21,013 nucleotides of DNA, from positions 1 to 21,013 of the forward strand of contig DBFCCI010000080.1 in NCBI GenBank assembly GCA_048380335.1, read 5' to 3'. The DNA comes from Lachnospira sp900551945. Lineage in GTDB: Bacteria > Bacillota > Clostridia > Lachnospirales > Lachnospiraceae. The first letter of the stretch is position 1; the number at the start of each line of letters is the position of its first letter. The notes under the pieces were generated by a model, which did no database searches, had not been told where the DNA came from, and saw only the letters and a program-made list of their open reading frames with translations. The translations under genes were made by a program, and so were the position numbers. This document shows positions 1 through 7,373 of this stretch, piece by piece.

Positions 1-140
1 CCTATACAGTAGAGGTGAAGTGGATACGCCTATAAGAATAAGGATTGCCTAGTAATAGGTGGAAACTTAAATATCAAACTTCTTAAATAGATACATTAGT
101 ATCTTAGAAGCCCATTACCTTTAGGTGATGGGTAGTTCAC
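1..140 (+). mobile_element. Right end of an IS200/IS605-family element with reRNA-like hairpins
   Basis: Two hairpins follow the tnpB-like stop. One is at 90-103 (GATAC, loop ATTA, GTATC). The other is at 111-132 (CCCATTACC, loop TTTA, GGTGATGGG, with one G.T pair) and is followed by TAGTTCAC ending at 140. A GAAGCCC hairpin followed by TAGTTCAC is the arrangement I know from right ends of clostridial IS605/IS1341-type elements. In this family the same segment is the 3' scaffold of the guide (reRNA/omega) RNA, with the guide taken from the flank beginning at 141. The exact boundary at 140 is inferred. The gene-free DNA from 141 to the promoter at 288 shows no other clear structure. Confidence 0.6.
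2..52 (+). CDS. C-terminal tail of a TnpB-like transposon protein (partial)
   Basis: Sixteen codons are open from the window edge to a TAG stop at 50-52 and read LYSRGEVDTPIRIRIA. The tail lies directly upstream of a typical IS200/IS605 right-end hairpin, which is where the tnpB (RNA-guided nuclease, OrfB) gene normally ends. No catalytic residue is visible because the rest lies outside the window. The assignment rests on position and on a resemblance to TnpB C-termini, so the identity is tentative. Confidence 0.4.
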   Translation, partial: LYSRGEVDTPIRIRIA

Positions 141-287
141 ACTAGTTTCCATATATATTGTGATATCTTAAAAAGATTGATACTATCAAGTTAGTTAAAA
201 CTTATATTGATTTGTTTTTATTAGAACTTAATATTTTACGAAAGTTTATTTGTATGCAGAATACAAAAAATTAAATACTACTGCATT

Positions 288-316
288 TTGAATGACGGAT
301 AATAAAGTAGTATAAT
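288..316 (+). promoter_or_regulatory. Sigma-A-type promoter of the hydrogenase operon
   Basis: TTGAAT at 288-293 and a perfect TATAAT at 311-316 are separated by 17 nt. Transcription would start near 323, leaving a leader of about 55 nt that ends in the AGAGGA ribosome binding site at 367-372. Confidence 0.75.
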
Positions 317-378
317 GTAGTGGTTTGAGTGGAAATTAGAAGAAATACAGAAAAGAAAAGTAGAAAAGAGGAATTTTT

Positions 379-1839
379 ATGCTGACGAATGATGCAACTA
401 TTTTAAAGATTAAACATGAGGTACTTTATCAAGTAGCTAAATTGGCTTATGAGGGTGAGTTTGAGGAGAAGAAGGAAGAACTTCCTTATAAACTTATACC
501 TGGCCCAACTCCACAGTTTAGATGTTGTGTATATAAGGAAAGAGAGATTGTTAGACAAAGAATTAGACTTGCAGAAGGAAAATGTCCTACTGAAAGTGAC
601 CATTCTGGTGCTAACAATATCATTCAGGTTATAGAAGCTGCGTGTGCGGACTGTCCTTTATCACATTATATTGTTACTGATAACTGTCGTAAATGTATGG
701 CTAAAGCCTGTCAACAGTCTTGTAAGTTTGGTGCTATTTCTATGGGTAGGGATAGAGCATATATTGACCCTGCAAAGTGCAAGGAATGTGGAATGTGTGC
801 AAAGAACTGTCCTTATAATGCGATTGCTGACCTTATAAGACCTTGTAAAAAGACTTGTCCAGTAGACGCAATTACAATGGACGACAATGGTTTTTGTGTA
901 ATTGATGAGCAAAAATGTATTAGATGTGGTAAATGTATTCACAGATGTCCATTTGGTGCGATAGGCTCTAAGACAGATATTGTAAGTATTATTAAAGATA
1001 TACTTGCAGGAAAGAAGGTTATAGCTATGTTTGCGCCAGCAGTAGAAGGTCAGTTTGGTGCTGATATTACAATGTCAAGTATAAGAACTGTCTGTCGCAA
1101 GCTCGGCTTTGATGATATGATTGAAGTTGGGCTTGGTGGAGATATGACTGCGGCAGCAGAAGCAGAAGAATGGGTAGAAGCTAATAAAGACGGAAAGAAG
1201 ATGACAACTTCTTGCTGTCCTGCATTTGTTAATATGATTAGAAAACATTTTCCACAGCTTGCTGACAATATTTCAACAACTGTATCACCTATGTGTGCTG
1301 TATCAAGAATGTTAAAGGCAAAAGACCCTGACACTGTAACAGTATTTGTAGGTCCATGTATAGCTAAAAAGAGTGAAGTAAAGGATAATCCTAACGAGGG
1401 TACAGCCGATTATGCGCTTACAATTGGTGAATTTAGAGCGATGATGAGAGCTAAAGGTGTTGAGCTTGAACCAGAAGAAAATAATACACAACAAGCAAGT
1501 GTATATGGAAAACGTTTTGGAAATGGTGGTGGCGTTACTGCGGCTGTGCTTAAGAGTATGGAAGAAATGGGAGTTGACTCATCACAATATAAAGTTGAAA
1601 AATGTGCAGGTGCGGCTGAATGTAAGAAGATACTTACACTTCTTAAAGTTGGAAGACTTGATGCTGACTTTGTAGAAGGTATGATGTGCGAAGGTGGCTG
1701 TGTAGGTGGGCCTAGTCAGCATAAGGCTGAAAATCTATTTAAGAAAGATAGAGATACACTTATATCAGAAGCTGATACAAGAGGAGTACATGAAAATTTA
1801 GGTAATTACGATATGTCATCATTTAGTATGCACAAGTAA
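379..1839 (+). CDS. [FeFe] hydrogenase, ferredoxin-domain type (group B-like)
   Basis: Catalyses reversible proton reduction to H2, normally with ferredoxin as electron partner in the cytoplasm of fermenting anaerobes. Residues 1-95 form an N-terminal extension. Cys-rich ferredoxin segments follow: C103/C106/C111/C115, C134/C137/C140/C144, and C173 to C190 including CIRCGKC. The H-domain carries the three H-cluster motifs: TSCCPAF at 277-283, VGPCIAKKSE at 324-333 and EGMMCEGGC at 433-441. The second motif has Gly where the well-studied enzymes have Met (MPC). This variant and the short Cys-rich N-part suggest the group B class (inference). At 486 residues it looks full length. The ATG has AGAGGA six bases upstream. 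It is first in an operon with the Nudix gene 17 nt downstream. No hydE, hydF or hydG maturase is in the window. Confidence 0.93.
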   Translation: MLTNDATILKIKHEVLYQVAKLAYEGEFEEKKEELPYKLIPGPTPQFRCCVYKEREIVRQRIRLAEGKCPTESDHSGANNIIQVIEAACADCPLSHYIVTDNCRKCMAKACQQSCKFGAISMGRDRAYIDPAKCKECGMCAKNCPYNAIADLIRPCKKTCPVDAITMDDNGFCVIDEQKCIRCGKCIHRCPFGAIGSKTDIVSIIKDILAGKKVIAMFAPAVEGQFGADITMSSIRTVCRKLGFDDMIEVGLGGDMTAAAEAEEWVEANKDGKKMTTSCCPAFVNMIRKHFPQLADNISTTVSPMCAVSRMLKAKDPDTVTVFVGPCIAKKSEVKDNPNEGTADYALTIGEFRAMMRAKGVELEPEENNTQQASVYGKRFGNGGGVTAAVLKSMEEMGVDSSQYKVEKCAGAAECKKILTLLKVGRLDADFVEGMMCEGGCVGGPSQHKAENLFKKDRDTLISEADTRGVHENLGNYDMSSFSMHK

Positions 1840-1856
1840 AAAAATTGGAGATATGT

Positions 1857-2414
1857 ATGGAGTATAAAGGAATTAAAAAGATTAACGAAGGAAAGTTTAT
1901 AACACGTTATGACCTTGAATATGAAACAAATGACCATCAAAAAAAGGTGTATGAGATTATAAGCAGAGATAAGGATATTAAGACATTAGAACAGCTTAAT
2001 AACAATCATACAGATGGTGTTGTTATTATTATGACAGATACAACAGGTGAAAAAATTCTTCTTAATAGAGAATATAGAATGGCTGTTGGTGGCTTTGTGT
2101 ATAATTTTCCAGCAGGACTTATAGACAAAGGCGAAACTCCACAAGAGGCAGGAAAAAGGGAACTAAAAGAAGAAACGGGTCTTGATGTTATTAGAATTGA
2201 AGATACACTTTTTGACAGTTATAGTGCAATAGGCTTTTCTAATGAAACAAATGCTGTTATAATAGGCAAAGCAGATGGAACATTTGCGCCTAGTACATCA
2301 ACATTAGAAGAAATAAGCGCGGCTTGGTATACTAAGGCACAAGTAAGGGAATTGTTAAAAGATAAACATTTCGCTGCTAGAACACAGGCGTATTGTTACT
2401 TGTGGTCTAAATAA
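1857..2414 (+). CDS. Nudix hydrolase, ADP-ribose pyrophosphatase-like
   Basis: Members of this family hydrolyse nucleoside diphosphate derivatives such as ADP-ribose, using Mg2+. The complete Nudix box is visible: G87, E93, then REL-x-EE-x-GL at 101-109 (GX5EX7REUXEEXGU). The 185-residue length and the preceding GGFVYNFPAG segment fit the ADP-ribose pyrophosphatase subgroup, but the substrate cannot be fixed from sequence. I chose the ATG at 1857 because GGAG at 1847-1850 lies six bases upstream. An in-frame TTG at 1845 would place that site inside the gene. It sits 17 nt after the hydrogenase stop and 21 nt before the LRR lipoprotein, so it is probably co-transcribed with both. Confidence 0.9.
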   Translation: MEYKGIKKINEGKFITRYDLEYETNDHQKKVYEIISRDKDIKTLEQLNNNHTDGVVIIMTDTTGEKILLNREYRMAVGGFVYNFPAGLIDKGETPQEAGKRELKEETGLDVIRIEDTLFDSYSAIGFSNETNAVIIGKADGTFAPSTSTLEEISAAWYTKAQVRELLKDKHFAARTQAYCYLWSK

Positions 2415-2435
2415 AACTGTATAAGGGTGAAAGAA

Positions 2436-3230
2436 ATGAAGTTTACAAATAAGTTATGGCATAAACTTGTGTTTGTTGTAATGGCAATAGCTATATTTCC
2501 AACAATAGTGGCTTGTAAAAAAAGTGGTGCTAATATAAAGGTATTTGAATATGAAACTATGGATGATGGCAATATAAAAATTACTGGTCTTACTGACAAG
2601 GGAAAGAATGACAGTAAGTTGACAATCCCATCTCAGCTTGACGGTAAGAATGTAACTATAATTGAGTCTGGTGCATTTAAAGATAATACAAATGTTACAG
2701 AAGTTGTTGTAAGTGATGGCGTTAAGTCAATTAATTCTAATGTTTTTTATAATTGTAAAGCACTTGAAAAGATTACAATTCCACAATCTGTTGAAATTAT
2801 TGGCATGAATGCCTTTGCAAATACTCGTTGGGAGTCAGTTGAGTATGAAGGTCATACTGAAATAGTTGTCAATAATATTTTAGTTGGCGTAAAGGAAGGT
2901 TTAAGTGAGTACACAATACCAGAAGCAGTAAAGATTATAGCATCAGGTGTATTTTATAATAATACAGAGATTAAAAGTATAACTTTAAATAATAATATTG
3001 AAAAGATTGGTGATTATGCTTTTTCGGGTTGTACACAAATCACTGAGTTAAATTTACCAGATAGTGTAAAAACTATAGGCTATTGTTCATTTAGTAATAA
3101 TACACAACTAGATATAAGTATTCCATCAACTGTAGAACAAGTAGGAACAGACGCTTTTCTCGGTGTTAAGCATTTAAGTTACTCTGGTAGTTTAAAGGGA
3201 AGTCCTTGGGGAGCAACTGAGATTAATTAA
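2436..3230 (+). CDS. BspA-like leucine-rich-repeat lipoprotein
   Basis: The N-terminus has a basic start (MKFTNKLWHK), a hydrophobic stretch at about 11-26 and the lipobox IVAC with Cys27, so it should be a lipid-anchored surface protein. The remainder consists of repeats of about 23 residues of the LRR_5/BspA type, seen as IESGAFKDN, IGMNAFANT, IASGVFYNN, IGDYAFSGC and IGYCSFSNN, alternating with ITIP or LNLPDSV strands. Such proteins are associated with adhesion or protein binding, but no ligand can be named. The ATG at 2436 follows AAGGGTG with six bases of spacing. The GTG at 2427 overlaps that site and is unlikely to be the start. Confidence 0.85.
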   Translation: MKFTNKLWHKLVFVVMAIAIFPTIVACKKSGANIKVFEYETMDDGNIKITGLTDKGKNDSKLTIPSQLDGKNVTIIESGAFKDNTNVTEVVVSDGVKSINSNVFYNCKALEKITIPQSVEIIGMNAFANTRWESVEYEGHTEIVVNNILVGVKEGLSEYTIPEAVKIIASGVFYNNTEIKSITLNNNIEKIGDYAFSGCTQITELNLPDSVKTIGYCSFSNNTQLDISIPSTVEQVGTDAFLGVKHLSYSGSLKGSPWGATEIN

Positions 3231-3293
3231 AGTGGTTTGCTATATTTATTAATTTACACAGCTATATAATTTAGCATTAAGAAAGGCGGGGTT

Positions 3294-4235
3294 ATGATTA
3301 AAACAGAAAAGAAGATATTTAAGTCATCTAATGGAAAGAATAATGTATTTGTAAAGATATGGTATCCAGATAGTGAAAAATATAACGAACCCGTATGTGT
3401 ACTTCAGATATGTCATGGTATGATTGACCACATTGAAAGATTTGATGCTATGGCAGAGTATATGGCACAAAGGGGAATACTTGTTGTAGGAAATGACCAT
3501 ATAGGACATGGACATTCTGTAGAAAATGAAAATGATTTTGGCTATTTTGCCGATGACAAAGACCCAGGAAGATATCTTGTAGAAGATATGCACAGACTTA
3601 CAAAGATTATGAAGCATAAGTATCCAGACAAGCCATATTTTCTTGCAGGACACAGCATGGGTTCATTTATGGTAAGAAGATATATTATTAAGTATGGTAA
3701 AGAACTTGATGGAACTGTAATTATGGGTACTGGCAATCAAACGAAAATTCTTGTAAATACTGGGCGTATGCTGAGTGGTATTGTGGGAAGTTTAAAGGGT
3801 GACAGATTTAGAAGTAAGCTGATTAATGATGTTATGTTTGGTGCTTATAATAAGAAAATAAAGGGCGCAAGAACGAGCCACGACTGGTTGACAACTGACA
3901 GTGATATTGTAGATGCTTATGAAAATGATGAGAAGTGTTCTTATATTTTTACTATAAATGGTTATTATGGACTTCTTAATACGATTGCTTATGTAAGTGA
4001 CTTTGATAATATTAAGAAAGCACCTATGGAATTACCTGTGTTAATGGTATCAGGTGAGGATGACCCGGTTGGTGGTTATGGAAAAGATGTTAAGAGATTG
4101 TATAATACTTTTAAGAAGCATTTTTTAGATGTTACACTTAAGCTTTATAAGGGATGTAGGCATGAGCTTCATAGCGAGAGTATTAAGGATGAAGTGTTTG
4201 AAGATATTTATAATTGGATAGTTGAAGAAATATAG
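3294..4235 (+). CDS. Alpha/beta hydrolase, lysophospholipase/monoacylglycerol lipase-like
   Basis: A serine hydrolase of the Hydrolase_4 (serine aminopeptidase S33/MGL) type, predicted to cleave esters of lysophospholipids or monoacylglycerols. The visible elements are the oxyanion-hole segment CHGM at 40-43, the nucleophile elbow GHSMG with Ser121, an acid in SGEDDPVG (D256 or D257) and His290 in CRHELH. The length of 313 residues is normal for the family. There is no signal peptide, so it should be cytoplasmic. The start has AAAGGCGGGG just upstream. It is the last gene of the hydrogenase-led cluster, 63 nt after the LRR gene, and is followed by palindromic repeat B1. The true substrate is unknown. 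Confidence 0.88.
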   Translation: MIKTEKKIFKSSNGKNNVFVKIWYPDSEKYNEPVCVLQICHGMIDHIERFDAMAEYMAQRGILVVGNDHIGHGHSVENENDFGYFADDKDPGRYLVEDMHRLTKIMKHKYPDKPYFLAGHSMGSFMVRRYIIKYGKELDGTVIMGTGNQTKILVNTGRMLSGIVGSLKGDRFRSKLINDVMFGAYNKKIKGARTSHDWLTTDSDIVDAYENDEKCSYIFTINGYYGLLNTIAYVSDFDNIKKAPMELPVLMVSGEDDPVGGYGKDVKRLYNTFKKHFLDVTLKLYKGCRHELHSESIKDEVFEDIYNWIVEEI

Positions 4236-4244
4236 TGTGTATAA

Positions 4245-4463
4245 GAAAGTAGGTACAATATTTTATAGTTGATGGATAAAAGCTAAGTAGTTCTAAGATG
4301 TGCTAATTAAATGATATTAATAACTGACGTGAACGTAATCAATGCGACATCGTGTCGCTGATTACTTGCCCCAACGTCGTGTTGGGGCATCACTGGTTGT
4401 CAATAGCACAACTAAGAACTACTAAGCTTTTACCATATACTATAAAATATTGCACCTACTTTC
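4245..4463 (+). repeat. Family-B palindromic repeat, copy B1 (complete)
   Basis: Arms of about 60 bp (4245-4304 and 4405-4463) are inverted near-copies, from GAAAGTAGGT to TGTGCT on the left and from AGCACA to ACCTACTTTC on the right. Between them are two hairpins. One is at 4335-4365 (GTAATCA and GCGACA pairing with TGTCGC and TGATTAC). The other is GCCCCAAC at 4368-4375 with GTTGGGGC at 4381-4388. The same left arm and first hairpin recur at about 11731 (copy B2). It sits between the convergent hydrolase and degV genes, where the stem could also end transcription. I do not recognise the family. It may be a MITE-like element or a structured RNA. Confidence 0.8.
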
Positions 4464-4608
4464 TATATATAAGTATTAACAAAAGTCAATTTAGAGTTTT
4501 TTTGTAAATGTGCAAGTTACTCTGTTTATTGACAGCTTATCTAAGATGTTCTAAACACTTATTATATATACATAAAATACATACCATTTTTCAGCCTTTT
4601 TTACGTTC

Positions 4609-4627
4609 AAAATATTGCACCTACTTT
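4609..4627 (+). repeat. Isolated family-B right end
   Basis: AAAATATTGCACCTACTTT occurs here and, identical over 19 nt, in the right arm of B1 at 4444-4462. No matching left arm is visible nearby, so this looks like a remnant end. It is followed by a small A/T hairpin at 4624-4644 (CTTTTTT pairing with AAAAAAG) close to the 3' end of the degV gene. The rest of 4464-4672 shows no gene. Confidence 0.65.
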
Positions 4628-4672
4628 TTTTAAGTGTAAAAAAGATATTTATGTAAGAGAGAAGTGGGAATA

Positions 4673-5569
4673 TTATAGAAGTGTTTCGTATTTTGGCATT
4701 ATGCCTATGCCGAGGGCGTAAGGGCCTGTGTGACAGGCGGTGGCTACTCCTATTCTTGTTGGGAAGGTTTCGGTGCTTTCTACGCATTTTATATTAAATG
4801 TATCTTCAACTACCTGTCGATATTCGTCACGTTCTTCAAAGTTGCAACCTGAGTCAACATTAAACAGATAATCATTATAAGAAAGGTTATTATCAGAAAA
4901 ATGTTTTTTACAACATTCAATCATACTAGCCTTTGCTTTTTTCCTAGTACGGCTAATTCCACCTATATTTAACTCTCCATTTTTAAGAACAATAACAGGA
5001 AGAATACTTAACTTTCCGCTGATAAGGCGGGCAAGTTTTCCTATACGACCACCTTTTTGAAGATAGTCAAGAGAGCCGACAGTAAAGTATATACGTCCCA
5101 AATCTGTCATTTTAGTAAGCACTTTTACAGCATCTTCATAATCAACATTGTTACGACTCATTCTGACAGCTTCATGCACAAATAAAGCCATAGAAGAAGA
5201 ATTTTGCATAGAGTTAAAAATAGTTATCTTTGCGTCAGGATAATCTTCAAGAATTTGATTTTTGGCGTTAGTAGCTGAATTGTAAGAACCACTGAAAAGA
5301 GTTGAGATACAGACGCATATTATTGGAACATTTTCAGTAACACTTGGCATAAATGCGTCTATAAAGTCTTGAATAGTAGGCAGAGAAGATTTAGGATAAG
5401 CTCTTTCTTCAATCATCTGACGATAAAATTCATCGTCTGTTATATCAATCTGTTCTTTATAATATTTATCCCCGTCAAATGTTACATAAAGGGGAACAAG
5501 TTCAATATTTTGTGTTTCTGTGAAACTCTTTGAAAGGTCACATGCTGTATCACTTATAACTTTAAACAT
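4673..5569 (-). CDS. DegV family fatty-acid-binding protein
   Basis: DegV/FakB proteins bind a fatty acid and, with the FakA kinase, feed exogenous fatty acids into phospholipid synthesis. Family signatures run in order: FKVISDTACDL at the N-terminus, SSLPT near 61-65, STLFSGSYNSA near 89-99, LDYLQKGGRIGK near 167-178 and HTGPYALGIG near 280-289. At 298 residues it has the usual length. I chose the ATG at 5567-5569. Its GGAG site lies six bases upstream and is embedded in an earlier in-frame ATGGAG at 5581, where an initiator would have almost no spacing to a site of its own. It is a single gene, convergent with the upstream operon. No fakA is in the window. Confidence 0.92.
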   Translation of the reverse strand: MFKVISDTACDLSKSFTETQNIELVPLYVTFDGDKYYKEQIDITDDEFYRQMIEERAYPKSSLPTIQDFIDAFMPSVTENVPIICVCISTLFSGSYNSATNAKNQILEDYPDAKITIFNSMQNSSSMALFVHEAVRMSRNNVDYEDAVKVLTKMTDLGRIYFTVGSLDYLQKGGRIGKLARLISGKLSILPVIVLKNGELNIGGISRTRKKAKASMIECCKKHFSDNNLSYNDYLFNVDSGCNFEERDEYRQVVEDTFNIKCVESTETFPTRIGVATACHTGPYALGIGIMPKYETLL

Positions 5570-5658
5570 AAAAAACTCCATTCCGCCAATAATAATGGCA
5601 TATAAAAATTACTAACTTAACTTTTTAAATATAGATTATTTATGTATAAAAACTTATG

Positions 5659-5685
5659 TCACAATATTTACTTTTCATATTGTGA
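5659..5685. promoter_or_regulatory. Inverted repeat upstream of degV
   Basis: TCACAATAT at 5659-5667 and ATATTGTGA at 5677-5685 are perfect 9-bp inverted arms around a 9-nt centre. Further ACTTA/TAAGT pairing lies outside. It is about 90 nt upstream of the degV start. It could be an operator or an RNA hairpin, and the sequence does not decide. Confidence 0.45.
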
Positions 5686-5717
5686 AAGTAAGTACTTATT
5701 TAATAATGCTGAACTTA

Positions 5718-5766
5718 GATAAAAAGGTTAAGTAGTTATAATAAATCGCATTTTCGATGCTTATAA
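5718..5766. repeat. Possible family-B remnant with a small hairpin
   Basis: GATAAAAAGGTTAAGTAGTT at 5718-5737 resembles the B left-arm core GATAAAAGCTAAGTAGTT (4273-4290 region), allowing two small differences. It runs into a hairpin in which TTATAA (5736-5741) and GCAT (5748-5751) pair with ATGC and TTATAA at 5757-5766. The resemblance is short and may be chance. Confidence 0.3.
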
Positions 5767-5860
5767 TCATAACACATAGTTTTCAAAACCACAAGATATA
5801 ATTTTATTTATTATATATTATATATGGATTGATTATATTATCAAGTTTTATGTATTAGTA

Positions 5861-6015
5861 GATAGCAAAATTATATAAAACAATAAATGCACTATTAAAA
5901 GTACTATTGACTAGATTTGTATGACAGTAGCGAACAGACCTGTGCGATAATGACATATAAATTTAGTCAATTGTACTTTTAATGGTGTGTGCTTGTTTTA
6001 TATAATTCTGCTATC
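5861..6015 (-). repeat. Family-A palindromic element, copy A1
   Basis: A 155-bp element that folds back over its whole length. The outer arms 5861-5883 and 5993-6015 pair over 23 positions with one mismatch, beginning GATAGCA and ending TGCTATC. The inner stem TTGACTAGATTTGTATG pairs with CATATAAATTTAGTCAA, allowing G.T pairs. Read on the minus strand, its loop (TTATCGCACAGG, then CTGTTCGCT) aligns with the loops of copies A2 and A3, and it shares their ACACACCA and GTGCATTT blocks, which sets its orientation. It lies in the 556-nt gene-free stretch between the divergent degV and hypB genes. The remainder of that stretch is AT-rich DNA, two smaller dyads and the hypB promoter. Confidence 0.82.
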
Positions 6016-6041
6016 GTACAATAATATTGGAAAAAATAGGC

Positions 6042-6070
6042 TTAACATTTTGACAAATTTCGTATATAAT
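6042..6070 (+). promoter_or_regulatory. Sigma-A-type promoter of the hypB operon
   Basis: TTAACA at 6042-6047 and TATAAT at 6065-6070 have a 17-nt spacer. The TTGACA at 6050-6055 looks better but lies only 9 nt from the -10, so it is not used in this pairing. GAAAGGA at 6111-6117 is the ribosome binding site for hypB. Confidence 0.65.
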
Positions 6071-6125
6071 AAAAATAGCTATGCAAACATAACAATCATG
6101 ATAAACACATGAAAGGACTATTTTA

Positions 6126-6764
6126 ATGAAAATAATAGATGTAAACACAGGAGTATATGAAAAAAATGATGAAATAGCCAAAAGAGTAAATGACTATTTT
6201 CATAGCAAAGGCATAAAAGTATTTAACTTTCTAGGAACACCTGGTTCAGGAAAGACAACCTTGTTAGAAAAAATAGCTGCAAAAATGGATAAATCAAAAC
6301 TCGCAGTTATTGAAGGAGATTTATATACAGACCAAGACGCACAAAGAATGACACAGTTAGGAATAAGAACAATACAGCTTAATACTAAGGGGGCGTGTCA
6401 TCTTGAAGCACAGATGATAGAACAGGCAATAAATGAACTTAATCTTGATGGAATAGATACAATTATTATAGACAATATAGGCAACTTAGTGTGTACCGCA
6501 GAATTTAAGATTGGCGAAGATATAAGAGTAACAGTGTCAAGTGTTACAGAGGGCAATGACAAGCCATCAAAGTATCCATTAATGTTTGAAACAACAGATA
6601 TACTTGTTATTAACAAAATCGACCTTGCACAGTATACTAACTTTGATATAGAAGCATTTAAAAAATCAGTTCGTGAAGTTAATTCACATTGTACAATAGT
6701 TGAAGCAAGTGCATTTAAAGAACAGGGAATAGAAGAAGTAATTGAAGCTATGAAGCTTGCATAG
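6126..6764 (+). CDS. hypB: Hydrogenase/urease nickel-insertion GTPase HypB
   Basis: A SIMIBI-class GTPase that helps insert nickel into [NiFe] hydrogenase or supplies it to other nickel enzymes. The P-loop GTPGSGKT spans 37-44. The HypB metal-site Cys-His pair is in KGACHLEAQM (C91, H92), with C123 in DNIGNLVCTAEF. The signature VTEGNDKPSKYPLMF is near 140-154 and the G4 motif NKID is at 163-166. The N-terminal CxxCGC high-affinity nickel site of the E. coli protein and any His-rich stretch are absent. No hypA, hypC-F or [NiFe] hydrogenase is present here, so the client enzyme is unknown. The ATG is eight bases after GAAAGGA. It leads a three-gene operon. Confidence 0.93.
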   Translation: MKIIDVNTGVYEKNDEIAKRVNDYFHSKGIKVFNFLGTPGSGKTTLLEKIAAKMDKSKLAVIEGDLYTDQDAQRMTQLGIRTIQLNTKGACHLEAQMIEQAINELNLDGIDTIIIDNIGNLVCTAEFKIGEDIRVTVSSVTEGNDKPSKYPLMFETTDILVINKIDLAQYTNFDIEAFKKSVREVNSHCTIVEASAFKEQGIEEVIEAMKLA

Positions 6765-6794
6765 AATAATTATTAAAAGGATAGGAAAAAATAT

Positions 6795-7346
6795 ATGAAG
6801 GTTACAACATTTTTAACAGAAGGCTTTGAAACAGTAGAAGCTTTAGCAGTAGTTGATGTATTAAGGAGAGCAGGAGTTACAGTAGATTTAGTATCTGTAA
6901 CAGATAAAAGACAAATAAAGAGCGCACAGGGCATTACTGTTTTGGCAGAGTATACATTTGACGAATACAATATGAAAGAAGCAGATGCAGTATTTCTTCC
7001 GGGTGGACCAGGTCATGTTCACTATGAAGAAAATAAAGAACTTATCGAAAATATAAAAGAATTTGCTGATAATAATAAATATGTTGCGGCTATATGTGCA
7101 GCGCCTAGCATACTTGGCAGAGCAGGTATTATAAATGGAAAGAGAGCTACTTGTTTTCCGGGTTTTGAAAGTGAGTTAAAAGGAGCAACTCTTGCTGATG
7201 TAACAGAAAGAGTAGTTGTTGATGGCAATATTATTACTTCAAGAGGTATGGGAACAAGTATTGACTTAGGTTTAGAGCTTGTTAGAGTGCTTGTAGGTAA
7301 TGAAAAAGCTGATGAACTTGCAGTAAACACACAGTATGTATTATAA
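6795..7346 (+). CDS. DJ-1/PfpI (YajL/ThiJ-like) family protein
   Basis: This family includes the protein deglycase/glyoxalase DJ-1 and related stress proteins of the cytoplasm. The nucleophile elbow AAICAAPSIL contains Cys101. A conserved Glu is in EGFETVEA (E12), matching the glutamate that lies next to the cysteine in DJ-1. The LPGGPGHVHY segment near 68-77 and the ITSRGMGTSIDLGLELV segment near 147-163 are typical. At 183 residues it is full length. It lies 30 nt after hypB and 27 nt before the carboxypeptidase, with AAAGGATAGGA as ribosome binding site, so the three genes are probably one transcript. Whether it is a deglycase, glyoxalase or chaperone is not decided by sequence. Confidence 0.9.
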   Translation: MKVTTFLTEGFETVEALAVVDVLRRAGVTVDLVSVTDKRQIKSAQGITVLAEYTFDEYNMKEADAVFLPGGPGHVHYEENKELIENIKEFADNNKYVAAICAAPSILGRAGIINGKRATCFPGFESELKGATLADVTERVVVDGNIITSRGMGTSIDLGLELVRVLVGNEKADELAVNTQYVL

Positions 7347-7373
7347 ATATATTTTAAAAATCAGGGGATTGTA

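Noticed and set aside
3237..3270. Separate promoter for the alpha/beta hydrolase (TATAAT at 3265-3270)
   Set aside because: No acceptable -35 lies at 16-18 nt, so co-transcription with the preceding gene is the simpler reading.
4245..4463. CRISPR array
   Set aside because: The repetition is inverted and single, with no regularly spaced direct repeats. No cas genes occur in the window.
4551..4787. Minus-strand open frame rich in Arg and His near the 3' end of degV
   Set aside because: It overlaps the end of degV in another frame, has no ribosome binding site and crosses the lone B end. It is a shadow frame.
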